Program-made: the position numbers and the translations under genes
The notes under the pieces: model-generated
Database searches by the model: none
What the model was told of the DNA's origin: nothing
The model's input: only the letters and a program-made list of their open reading frames with translations
NCBI GenBank assembly: GCA_937988775.1
Contig: CALKHP010000001.1
Span: forward strand, 1-64,000
Source: an uncultured Alphaproteobacteria bacterium
GTDB lineage: Bacteria > Pseudomonadota > Alphaproteobacteria > Rhizobiales > Beijerinckiaceae
DNA: 64,000 nt
Direction of reading: 5' to 3'
In this document: positions 17,141 through 24,584 of the stretch, in pieces
Numbering within the stretch: the stretch's first letter is position 1
Layout of the letters: each line of letters begins with the position of its first letter

Positions 17141-18459
17141 TGGTCGATCAGGGCCTCGCTGGCTGGATCGCGCGGCAGTCGCAAACGGCCGTCGCCAACA
17201 TGCTGCTCAGCGTCTCGGCGGCCGGCCTCGTCAAGCACCGGGCCGGTTTCGGCCAGACAATCGTACCGGCAAAAGGCTCGGTCGTCGCCTCGCCGGTGCC
17301 GGCTTCGTACGATCCCGATCCCGATTACTTCTTCCATTGGTATCGCGATTCCGCCGTGGTGATGGATGCCCTGCGCCTGGTCGGCACCGCCGCCGCGTGC
17401 GCGCATTTTTGCGATTTCGTCGCGTTCAGCCTCGGCCTTGATCGCCGCGAAGGCAGGGGCTTGATCGCCGATCCGCATTGGCGCGATGCGGTTGCCCCGG
17501 ACCTTGCGCAATACCTGCGTGACGATGCCGAGCTTGCCGCCGTCGACATCCGTGGCGAGACCCGCGTCAACCCGGATGGCAGCCTCGATATCCTGCGCTG
17601 GAGCCGTCCGCAGCATGACGGCATCGCCGCGCGCGCCCTGACCGTGCTGCGCTGGGTGGCGGGTTGCGGCTCGTTCGGCGCCGAGCACGACCGGGCGATC
17701 GCGCGGCTGCTCACTGAGGATCTGCGCTTCGTGCTGGCGCATTGGCGCGAGCCGAGTTTCGACCTCTGGGAGGAGGAAAAGGCCCATCATTACTATACGC
17801 TGCGCTTGCAAGGCGCCGCGCTCGAGCATGGTGCGGTCTGGCTGCAACAGCGCGGCGACACCGACGCGGCGCGCGCCGCGCGGGCGGGTGCGACCGAAAT
17901 CATGCGTCGGCTCGACGATTACTGGCTCCCTCGGGCGGGCTATTACCGGTCGCGCCTCGGAGGCGACGCAAGCGCGCCCAAGAATCTCGACATCGCCGTG
18001 ATCCTGGCCGCCATCCATGCCGGTGGAAGCGGCGCACATTCTCCGGCCGATGCGCGCATGCTGGCGACGCTCGGCCGCCTCGATGCGCTGTTTGCGGCAG
18101 AATACGCCATCAACCGCGCGCGGCCGCCGGGGCGTGGCCCGGCGCTCGGTCGTTACACGGGCGACACATATTACTCCGGCGGCGCCTATTACTTCTCGAC
18201 GCTTGGCGCGGCCGAGTTCTGCTTCCGGCGCGCCTGTACACTCGAGCCCGGCCCGGCCGCCGTGGCGCTGGTGGCAAGGGGCGACGCCTACCTTGAAACC
18301 GTGCGCGCCTATACGCCGGAGAATGGCGCCATGGCTGAGCAGTTCGACCAGACGAGCGGCGCCCAGAGCTCGGCCCGACATCTCGCCTGGAGCTATGCCG
18401 CCTTCATCAGCGCCGCTGCTGCCCGGCATCAGGCGCGGGGGCGATCCGTTAAATATTAA
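17140..18459 (+). CDS. Glycoside hydrolase family 15, glucoamylase-like catalytic domain
   Basis: A 439-residue (alpha/alpha)6-barrel enzyme that matches fungal glucoamylase segment by segment: ASP...DPDYFFHWYRDSAV near residue 60-73 with the substrate-binding R69-D70, the LRWSRPQHDGIA block with the subsite tryptophan, the general acid in FDLWEEE (E211) and the general base in MAEQFDQTSG (E400), followed by WSYAAF. There is no signal peptide and no starch-binding domain. The ATG at 17140 overlaps the GH144 stop (TGATG); a GTG at 17137 is also possible. Expected activity is release of glucose from alpha-linked glucans, which is unexpected beside a beta-1,2-glucanase. An altered linkage preference cannot be excluded. 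Confidence 0.85.
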   Translation: MVDQGLAGWIARQSQTAVANMLLSVSAAGLVKHRAGFGQTIVPAKGSVVASPVPASYDPDPDYFFHWYRDSAVVMDALRLVGTAAACAHFCDFVAFSLGLDRREGRGLIADPHWRDAVAPDLAQYLRDDAELAAVDIRGETRVNPDGSLDILRWSRPQHDGIAARALTVLRWVAGCGSFGAEHDRAIARLLTEDLRFVLAHWREPSFDLWEEEKAHHYYTLRLQGAALEHGAVWLQQRGDTDAARAARAGATEIMRRLDDYWLPRAGYYRSRLGGDASAPKNLDIAVILAAIHAGGSGAHSPADARMLATLGRLDALFAAEYAINRARPPGRGPALGRYTGDTYYSGGAYYFSTLGAAEFCFRRACTLEPGPAAVALVARGDAYLETVRAYTPENGAMAEQFDQTSGAQSSARHLAWSYAAFISAAAARHQARGRSVKY

Positions 18460-18604
18460 CGAAGTTTTTATATTTCGGAACCAAGTCGATAAATTAACAT
18501 TGTCTTAACTTTTAAACGCGCGGACAGTGGTCGCCCCAAAAGTAGCAGACACGTACAAGGCATTGGAAGACGCATTGAAGCTGCAACGAGAGAGGTAGCT
18601 AAAA
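18460..18604. promoter_or_regulatory. AT-rich intergenic segment upstream of the secreted-protein gene
   Basis: Bases 18448-18520 are strikingly A/T-rich compared with the surroundings, with several TTAA and TTAAC clusters. This is a likely promoter/transition zone for the following secreted-protein gene. A GAGAGG ribosome site lies at about 18589-18594, roughly ten bases before the ATG at 18605. No hairpin terminator for the glycosidase operon is evident. Confidence 0.4.
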
Positions 18605-19267
18605 ATGAGAACTCTGATCTTGGCATCCGCGCTCATGCTGGCGGCGACCGGGGCTTTTGCTCAATCCGGTAGCAACAACGGCAACGGCAATTTTGGTTCC
18701 GGCAACGGCAATGGCAACGGTAACGGCAACAATAACGGCAGCGGCAACATCCTGACCAGTTCCGGCGGGTCGAGCGCCGTCAACTTTCGCAGCCGGCGCA
18801 ACACACCGAGCGTCGTCGCACCCGGTCTCGCCGCCGCCGGCATCGAAAGCTGCCTCGGCAGCGCCAGCATCGGCGGGTCGGGGCCGGGCTTCGGCCTGAC
18901 CATCGCCGGCACGGTGACCGATAAGGGCTGCAACCTGCGCCTGTTCTCGCGCACGCTCTACAGCCTCGGATACAAGGGCGCGGCGACGCAGATCCTGTGC
19001 AACGATCCGCAGGTCGCCGAGGCGCTGAGCGTGCAGGGCGTGCAGTGCTATGTCGGTGCCCAGGCGCAGGCGGCGCGCGTCACGACAGCGGCGCTGGGCG
19101 CCTCGCACCCGGGCACGCCGGTCGCGGCCAGCGGCACCTGCCGGCAATATGACTTCTTCCGAGGCTGTCTCGATCCGGTGGCATCGCCGGCTTCGGGCCA
19201 TGCCGTGACCTCGCACAGAAGGCATCATCGTTCGGCCCGGCACGCGCAAAGGATGTCGCGGCGCTAG
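18605..19267 (+). CDS. Secreted Asn/Gly-rich, six-cysteine protein of unknown function
   Basis: A 220-residue protein that I do not recognise. Residues 1-20 form a clear Sec signal peptide ending GAFAQ. Residues 21-48 are a low-complexity Asn/Gly/Ser stretch encoded by repeated AACGGC-like codons (about 18665-18748). The folded part has six cysteines (in ESCLG, KGCNL, ILCND, VQCYV, GTCRQ and RGCLD), which could make three disulfides in the periplasm or outside. The C-terminus is His/Arg-rich (SHRRHHRSARH). It has its own promoter-like AT-rich leader and a strong terminator hairpin after it, so it is a single-gene unit. A cell-surface or matrix role is possible but unproven. Confidence 0.7.
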   Translation: MRTLILASALMLAATGAFAQSGSNNGNGNFGSGNGNGNGNGNNNGSGNILTSSGGSSAVNFRSRRNTPSVVAPGLAAAGIESCLGSASIGGSGPGFGLTIAGTVTDKGCNLRLFSRTLYSLGYKGAATQILCNDPQVAEALSVQGVQCYVGAQAQAARVTTAALGASHPGTPVAASGTCRQYDFFRGCLDPVASPASGHAVTSHRRHHRSARHAQRMSRR

Positions 19268-19281
19268 AGCACGTTCGTCTG

Positions 19282-19315
19282 TCGGGGCGCTGCACGAAAC
19301 CGTGCGGCGCCCCGA
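19282..19315. terminator. Strong hairpin between convergent genes
   Basis: Left arm 19282-19296 (TCGGGGCGCTGCACG) pairs with right arm 19301-19315 (CGTGCGGCGCCCCGA): 15 pairs with a single T-G wobble and an AAAC loop. It lies 14 bases after the secreted-protein stop and 25 bases before the end of the converging SDR gene. No long T-run follows, so it may work as a bidirectional, possibly Rho-assisted, terminator. Confidence 0.75.
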
Positions 19316-19340
19316 TAGCGTTGAAGCGGCTTTTCGCCGG

Positions 19341-20087
19341 TCAGCACACCCATTGAAAACCGTCGATGACGAAATGCTGGCCGGTGATGAACATCGGCTC
19401 GGTGGTCGCCAGATAGGCGACAAGGCCGCCGACATCCTGCGGCGAGCCGAGGCGCCCAAGCGCGATGCCCTTGACGAGTTCGGGCTCGCGGGCTTGCGTC
19501 AGGCTGTTGCCGAGTTCCGTCTTGATGACGCCGGGGCAGATGGCGTTGATGGCGATTTTCGGCCCAAGCTCCTTGGCCAGCGACCGGGTCAGGCCGAGAA
19601 TGCCGGCTTTGGCCGTCGCATAGGCGTGCTTGCTGACCGCGCTCGTCACGCCGCCGGAGAGCGCATTCAGCGACGACATGCTGATGATGCGCCCGCCGCC
19701 ATCCTGCTCCAGCATCACCGGCGCCGCGGCGTGGATGAAGTTGAAGCAACTCTTCAGGTTGACGGCGATGGTGCGGTCGAACTCATCCTCGCCGATCTCG
19801 AGGATGCTCTTGGCGTTGGATGCGCCGGCATTGTTGACCAGCACGTCGAGCTGGCCCCAATGCGATTTCACGGCCGCGACGATCTCATGCGCGCGGGCGA
19901 AATTCGCGACATCGGCCTCGAAGATCAGCGTCTTGACGCCGAGGCTTTCGAGTTCTTTCGCTGTTTTGGCCATTTCGGGCCGCAGCAGATCGACCAGCGC
20001 GATGGAATAGCCGCGTTCGGCGAGCGCAAGGGCGCAGCCGCGCCCGATGCCACGGGCGCCGCCCGTGACGATGGCAGTTTTCGTCAT
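19341..20087 (-). CDS. Short-chain dehydrogenase/reductase (SDR)
   Basis: A 248-residue classical SDR. The NAD(P)-binding motif TGGARGIG is at residues 8-15, the NNAG motif at 85-88, and the catalytic Y156-x3-K160 pair is in YATAKAG with an upstream serine in SMSSL. D33 after the second strand suggests NAD preference. Last gene of the operon led by the IclR regulator; it would oxidise or reduce a hydroxy/keto group on the compound brought in by the MFS transporter. Substrate unknown. Confidence 0.88.
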   Translation of the reverse strand: MTKTAIVTGGARGIGRGCALALAERGYSIALVDLLRPEMAKTAKELESLGVKTLIFEADVANFARAHEIVAAVKSHWGQLDVLVNNAGASNAKSILEIGEDEFDRTIAVNLKSCFNFIHAAAPVMLEQDGGGRIISMSSLNALSGGVTSAVSKHAYATAKAGILGLTRSLAKELGPKIAINAICPGVIKTELGNSLTQAREPELVKGIALGRLGSPQDVGGLVAYLATTEPMFITGQHFVIDGFQWVC

Positions 20088-20111
20088 GATGTCCTCCGGA
20101 CGGGTCTTAAC

Positions 20112-21017
20112 TCAAGCGGCGTTGTCGCGGGCGAAGGCGGCGACATCGGCATGGGTCGCGAACCAGACATCGCCCTTGGCCTTGGCGAGGCGGATCAACT
20201 CCTCGATGATCCAGATGCGTGACCGGTAGCCGCTGATATGGGGATGGGTGGTGAGCTGGAAGATGCCGCCCTCCTCATACGCCGCCTCGAACTCGCGCTT
20301 GAAGATGTTGAACACGGCTTCGGGCGCGGTATGTGGGCGCAGCGACTGGAAGCGGTGCATCATGAAGTAGACCGCGTCGTCGCGCACCCATTCCACCGGC
20401 AGTTCGACAATGCCGGTCGGCGCGCCATCGAGCAGTAACTCGTAGCAATCCTCGTCGGCCATCAGCGAGGAATCGTAGAGCAGCCCCATCTCCTTCTCGA
20501 TGCGCAATGTGTTGGGGCTGAAATCCCATGACGGTGTGCGCAGGCCGACCGGGCGCACGCCGGTGATCTTTTCCAGCGTCGCGGCCGCGCGCATCATCAG
20601 GTCGCGCTCGGCCTCGTAGGGCAGCACGGAATTCAGTTCGTGAATCCAGCCGTGAATGCCGATTTCATGGCCTTCGGCGATCACCCGGCGTTGTTCGTCC
20701 TCATGCAGCAGGGCCGCGACCGCCGGAACATAGAATGTCGCCGGCACGCTATGGCGCGCGAGCAGCTTCAGGATGCGCGGTACGCCGACGCGCGTGCCGT
20801 ACTCGCCCCACGCCATGCGGCCGATCGAGGTGCCGCCATCGCGCAATTCGTTGGTTTCATGGTCGGAATCGAACGATAGCGCGAAGGCGCAGCGCGCGCC
20901 GTTCTTCCAGGTCTTCGGGCGGTAGCTGCGGCCGGCGCGGACCTGATTGACCAGTTTGCGCCAATGGGCTTCCTCCCACTGCCACGGTTCCTGCTTTTGG
21001 GTGCTGCGATTGTCCAC
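20112..21017 (-). CDS. Polysaccharide deacetylase (NodB-fold) family hydrolase, PuuE-like
   Basis: A 301-residue protein with the NodB homology fold. Metal-ligand candidates are D50/D52 in ALSFDSDHE and the H122-x3-H126 pair in IHGWIHE; the third motif appears as LRTPSWDFS. The fold serves peptidoglycan, chitin and xylan deacetylases but also cofactor-independent allantoinases and cyclic-imidases. The absence of a signal peptide and the operon context (two SDRs and a metabolite:proton symporter) favour a cytoplasmic small-molecule amide or ester hydrolase over a cell-wall enzyme. The start is GTG at 21017 with AAGGAG just upstream. Confidence 0.8.
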   Translation of the reverse strand: MDNRSTQKQEPWQWEEAHWRKLVNQVRAGRSYRPKTWKNGARCAFALSFDSDHETNELRDGGTSIGRMAWGEYGTRVGVPRILKLLARHSVPATFYVPAVAALLHEDEQRRVIAEGHEIGIHGWIHELNSVLPYEAERDLMMRAAATLEKITGVRPVGLRTPSWDFSPNTLRIEKEMGLLYDSSLMADEDCYELLLDGAPTGIVELPVEWVRDDAVYFMMHRFQSLRPHTAPEAVFNIFKREFEAAYEEGGIFQLTTHPHISGYRSRIWIIEELIRLAKAKGDVWFATHADVAAFARDNAA

Positions 21018-21030
21018 CGGATGTTCTCCT

Positions 21031-21789
21031 TCATTTTCCGCCGTCGACCGACAGGACCTGTCCGTTGACGAAGCTGGCGAGATCGGATGCGAAGAATATC
21101 ACCACCTTGGCGATCTCGTCGGCGGTTCCCAGCCGTTTCATGGCGACGCTTTCGACAAGCTGGCGCTGTTTTTCGGGGCTGTACGAGGCCCATTGCCGTT
21201 TGGTCGCGTCGTTGGTCTGCACGAAGCCCGGCGCGACGCTGTTGACCCGGATGCCGTGAGGCCCGAACTCATGCGCCAGTTGGCGCGTCAGGCCGAGCAG
21301 GCCGTGTTTCGCGGCGCAATAGGCCTGGACGCCGGTCAGCGAGGCCTGCAGCGCCGCGCCCGAGGTGGTGGTGACGATGGCGCCGCGCCCGGCCTTCTTC
21401 ATGCCCGGCGCGGCGGCCCGGCACAGCGTGAAGGCGGCGCCGAGATTGATCGCGACCACGCGGTCCCAATCGGCATCGCTGACCTCTTCCAGCGGGCGAT
21501 TGCTCTGGCCGGCGACGCCGCCGGCATTGCACACGAGCACGTCGATCGCGCCGCCGGAGCGCTGTTCCACCGAAGCGATCCAGGCGGCGCCGGCCTGCCT
21601 GTCGAGCAGGTCGACCTTGTCGGCGGTGACCCCCGCCGCGACGAGGCCGCCGAACGCATCCTCGCGAATGTCGCAGCCGAACACCCTGGCGCCGGCCTTG
21701 GCGAAGCGTTCGCTGATCGCCAGCCCGAAGCCGATCGCCGCGCCGCTGACGGCGACCGTCTTGCCGGTGAAATCAAGCGCGGCGTTCAA
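21031..21789 (-). CDS. Short-chain dehydrogenase/reductase (SDR), second copy in operon
   Basis: A 252-residue SDR with the glycine motif SGAAIGFG (residues 15-22), CNAG in place of NNAG at 87-90, and catalytic Y157-x3-K161 in YCAAKHG. It is clearly different from the SDR at 19341-20087. The start codon is TTG at 21789, overlapping the transporter stop as TTGA (21786-21789); no ATG or GTG lies before the nucleotide-binding motif, so this non-standard start is well supported. It probably works on the same pathway as its neighbours. Confidence 0.85.
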   Translation of the reverse strand: MNAALDFTGKTVAVSGAAIGFGLAISERFAKAGARVFGCDIREDAFGGLVAAGVTADKVDLLDRQAGAAWIASVEQRSGGAIDVLVCNAGGVAGQSNRPLEEVSDADWDRVVAINLGAAFTLCRAAAPGMKKAGRGAIVTTTSGAALQASLTGVQAYCAAKHGLLGLTRQLAHEFGPHGIRVNSVAPGFVQTNDATKRQWASYSPEKQRQLVESVAMKRLGTADEIAKVVIFFASDLASFVNGQVLSVDGGK

Positions 21790-23096
21790 CGCAGATCCTC
21801 ATGCGCGGTCTCGCGGAAGGTCCAGATCACGGCGCCCGAGACGATGCCGCCGGCGATCAGGTAGTAGGTCGGCGAGATCGGCGAGTCGGTGACCTTGATC
21901 AGCCATGTCGCGATGAACGGCGCGAAACCGCCGAAGATCGCCACCGAGAGGCTGTAGCCGATCGACATCAGCGTGGTGCGCGAATGCGTCGGGAACAGTT
22001 CCGAGAGCGCCGCCGGTCCCGCGCCCGAGAAGGCGGCGATGAACAGGTTGAACAGGATCATGATCGCCACGATCGTCACCAGCGGCGCGCCGGACAGGAT
22101 CACGGTGAACAGCGGGTAGGGCAGGATGACGAAGGCGGCGCAGCATGCCAGCAGCAGCGGCTTGCGCCCGACGCGGTCCGACAACATGCCGAAGAGCGGC
22201 GTCGTCAGCACCAGGATGATCAGCGCGGCCGAGTTGCCCCACAGCGCCTGGCTCTGGGTGAGGCCGGCATGCTTGACCAGGAAGGTCGGCAGGTAGTTGA
22301 GCATGACATAGTAGGATACCGTCCAGATGATGGTGAAGCCGAAGGCTTTCCCCATCAGCGCGAGCGGCTGGCCGAGATCGTGCTCGGCCCGCGCCGGGGC
22401 CTTTTGCGCCGCGGTGAAGGCGGGCGTTTCCTCGATGTTGCGCCGCATGTAGACGCCGATCGGCAGCAGCAGCCCGCCGAGCAGGAAGGGAATGCGCCAG
22501 GCCCAGCTCGCCATCTGATCGCCGGTGAACAGGCTGGCCACGATGGCGACCACGACGCTGCCAAGCAGGCTCGAGGCGGCGATCGAGGCCTGCCCGATGC
22601 TGCCGAACAGGCCACGGCGGCCGGTCGGCGCGGATTCGATGATGAAGGCGGTCGCCCCGCCCCACTCGCCGCCAGCCGCCAGCCCCTGGACCAGGCGCAT
22701 GACCACGAGCAGGACCGGCGCCAGGATGCCGATGGTTTCGAAGGTCGGCAGCAGGCCGATGCCGACCGTGCCGAGCGCCATGCCGAAGATCGTGATCATC
22801 AGTGCGATCTTGCGGCCTTTGGTATCGCCGATGCGCCCGATGATGGCGCCGCCGATCGGGCGCGCCAGGAAGCCGACGCCGAAGGCCGCGAACGATGCCA
22901 GCAGCCCGACGACGGCATTCTCGTTGGGGAAGAATTTCGCGGCGATCGTCGTCGCCAGATAGGCGTAGACCACGAAATCATAGTATTCCATCACGTTGCC
23001 GATCGAGGCGGCCATCAACTGGCGGCGTCGGACGGCATGCGACATTTCCGTGTGACCGACAGCGTCGTCGATATGGGCTGATGCGTGGCTCGTCAT
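21786..23096 (-). CDS. Major facilitator transporter, metabolite:H+ symporter (MHS) type
   Basis: A 436-residue inner-membrane protein with about twelve hydrophobic segments. Segments such as VGFLARPIGGAIIGRIGDTKGRK and GGEWGGATAFIIE are hallmarks of the MHS subgroup (KgtP, ShiA, ProP relatives) that import organic acids, osmolytes or betaines with protons. It is co-translated with the IclR gene (4-base ATGA overlap at 23093-23096) and with the following SDR, so it is the uptake step of this small catabolic unit. Substrate unknown. Confidence 0.88.
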   Translation of the reverse strand: MTSHASAHIDDAVGHTEMSHAVRRRQLMAASIGNVMEYYDFVVYAYLATTIAAKFFPNENAVVGLLASFAAFGVGFLARPIGGAIIGRIGDTKGRKIALMITIFGMALGTVGIGLLPTFETIGILAPVLLVVMRLVQGLAAGGEWGGATAFIIESAPTGRRGLFGSIGQASIAASSLLGSVVVAIVASLFTGDQMASWAWRIPFLLGGLLLPIGVYMRRNIEETPAFTAAQKAPARAEHDLGQPLALMGKAFGFTIIWTVSYYVMLNYLPTFLVKHAGLTQSQALWGNSAALIILVLTTPLFGMLSDRVGRKPLLLACCAAFVILPYPLFTVILSGAPLVTIVAIMILFNLFIAAFSGAGPAALSELFPTHSRTTLMSIGYSLSVAIFGGFAPFIATWLIKVTDSPISPTYYLIAGGIVSGAVIWTFRETAHEDLR

Positions 23097-23920
23097 GGTT
23101 GTTTTCCCCCTCGTTGCGCGTTTTCGGGTTTTTCTGACGGATCCGGGTTTCGGCCGCTCTCGGTCTGGATGGCGACGAGTTGTGTCAGTGAACGGGCAGC
23201 CTCGACGAGGGCGGGCAGCAGCCGCTCGCGTTTGGCCTGGAAGCGCGTCGTCACGCAGCCGATATCGAGCGTCGCCAGGATCGTGCCGTCGGCGGCGAAA
23301 ATCGGCGCCGCGATGCCGGTGCCGCCGAGCGCGAACTCCTCCTCGACGATCGCCAGCCCCTGCTGGCGTGTCAGTTCGACAGTGGCGTGCAGGGTTTCGA
23401 GGTCGATGATGGTGGCTGGCGTGATCTTGATCCGTGGCGTCGCCTGCAGCATCGCATCGCGCTCTTCCGCCGGCGAGAACGCGACGATGACGCGCCCCAT
23501 CGCCGTGCAGTAGAACGGCGCGGTCCGGTCGAGATCGACATCGTAGCGAAAGTCCTGGCGCGCGACGGATTTGGCGAGCGTGCGGATGGCGTTATCGACC
23601 GCGGCGCCCAGCAGCACCGTTTCGCCGACAGTCTCGCAAAGCTGCTCCATCACCGGCTCCGCCAATGCGATCAGCCGGGCGAAGCGGTGCCCGCCCCAGC
23701 CAAAACCATGGCGGCGGAAAATCTCGTTGAGACTGTAGCGATCGGCCGGGTCCCGCGTGACGTAGCCGCGCGCCAGCAAGGTGCGCAGCAGCATCAGCGT
23801 GCTGCTCTTCGGCAGGGTGAGTTTGGCCGATGCGGTGCTCAGGGAGACGCCCTCCGCCTGGCCGGCAAGGAACTCCAGAACGTCCAGGACCCTGGCGGCG
23901 GATCGTACCATTGCGGACAT
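23093..23920 (-). CDS. IclR-family transcriptional regulator
   Basis: A 275-residue regulator with the N-terminal winged helix-turn-helix (VRSAARVLDVLEFLA ... STASAKLTLPKSSTLMLLRTLLARGYV) and a C-terminal effector domain with the conserved IAAPIFAADGTILATLDIG segment. It is the first gene of its own operon, which is less common for IclR regulators, and a 16-bp palindrome lies 14 bases upstream of its ATG. Autoregulation of the whole regulator-transporter-enzyme transcript is therefore likely. The effector is probably the transported metabolite. Confidence 0.88.
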   Translation of the reverse strand: MSAMVRSAARVLDVLEFLAGQAEGVSLSTASAKLTLPKSSTLMLLRTLLARGYVTRDPADRYSLNEIFRRHGFGWGGHRFARLIALAEPVMEQLCETVGETVLLGAAVDNAIRTLAKSVARQDFRYDVDLDRTAPFYCTAMGRVIVAFSPAEERDAMLQATPRIKITPATIIDLETLHATVELTRQQGLAIVEEEFALGGTGIAAPIFAADGTILATLDIGCVTTRFQAKRERLLPALVEAARSLTQLVAIQTESGRNPDPSEKPENAQRGGKQP

Positions 23921-23933
23921 ATATCAAAATCAA

Positions 23934-23949
23934 GTTCAGTAAGCTGAAC
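23934..23949. promoter_or_regulatory. Perfect palindrome upstream of IclR gene (probable operator)
   Basis: GTTCAG (23934-23939), TAAG, CTGAAC (23944-23949) forms a perfect 6+6 inverted repeat 14 bases upstream of the IclR start codon. Placement and size fit an IclR-type dimer site that would block or steer RNA polymerase at the operon's own promoter. The rest of the 157-bp gap (23921-24077) shows no gene. Confidence 0.55.
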
Positions 23950-24077
23950 AGATATTGCCGCCGGGAATTTGATGGAGTCAATCTTGCCGGCCGAAAAAAA
24001 CTCGCCGTGCAACGGGGTCGGCTGTGAAAAACGCGCCGGCAGCGCCCCGGCCCGGCATTACGGAATGGCGGGATATG

Positions 24078-24488
24078 TCACGCTTCGAACAGGATATCCT
24101 GCGCGCCCTCCCACAGGGTCTTCTTGCCGAGGGCTGCGAGGTTTTCGGCGCCCTTGCTGATCGTCATGAAATGGTTGCCGGCGAGCTGGCCGAGCTTGCT
24201 GGCGAAATTCACGCTGCCATAGGCGAGCAGAAGCTCGGTTTCGCTATAGCCGCCGGGATAGAACAGGAATTGCCCGGGCGCGGGGTAGCAGGTCGCGTTC
24301 TCGAAGGTCAGGCCGAAATCCCTGTCGCCAAGCGGAATCCAGCAGCCTTCGCCGCTCCAGCGCACATGGATGATGCGCTCGCGATAGGGCAGCAGCTTCA
24401 GGAACAGCGCCGCGGTTTTCGGCGCGGCCTCGTGTTCGAGCACGGCCTCGAAACGGTACGGGCCGGCGGTGATGCGGATCGTGGTCAT
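24078..24488 (-). CDS. DUF3830-family protein (cyclophilin-like fold)
   Basis: A 136-residue protein matching the DUF3830 pattern: an N-terminal RFEAVLEHEAAPKTAALFLKLLP segment reminiscent of cyclophilin-type isomerases, and the YPGGYSETELLLAYG block. No catalytic function has been established for the family that I know of; members are often found in catabolic operons with transporters and hydrolases. It is the last gene of a three-gene minus-strand group with the RraA-like and hydratase-like genes. Confidence 0.75.
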   Translation of the reverse strand: MTTIRITAGPYRFEAVLEHEAAPKTAALFLKLLPYRERIIHVRWSGEGCWIPLGDRDFGLTFENATCYPAPGQFLFYPGGYSETELLLAYGSVNFASKLGQLAGNHFMTISKGAENLAALGKKTLWEGAQDILFEA

Positions 24489-24498
24489 GGCGCCTCCT

Positions 24499-24546
24499 GC
24501 GTGGCTGGTTTTGCGTGGCTGGCTTGGTGAGGATTATCGATCCTCA
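24499..24546. repeat. Short direct repeat and hairpin between DUF3830 and RraA-like genes
   Basis: GCGTGGCTGG occurs at 24499-24508 and again at 24513-24522, separated by TTTT. Directly after, TGAGGAT (24528-24534) pairs with ATCCTCA (24540-24546) across a TATCG loop. The hairpin lies in the 96-bp intercistronic gap and may moderate expression of the distal DUF3830 gene. Confidence 0.45.
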
Positions 24547-24584
24547 GGCGGTTCGGTCGCGCCGCGCCGGTGGCGTTCAGGCGA

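Noticed and set aside
18665..18748. Repeated AACGGC-like units considered as a CRISPR or satellite repeat
   Set aside because: The repeats are in frame inside the secreted-protein gene and encode its Asn/Gly tract; there are no spacers.
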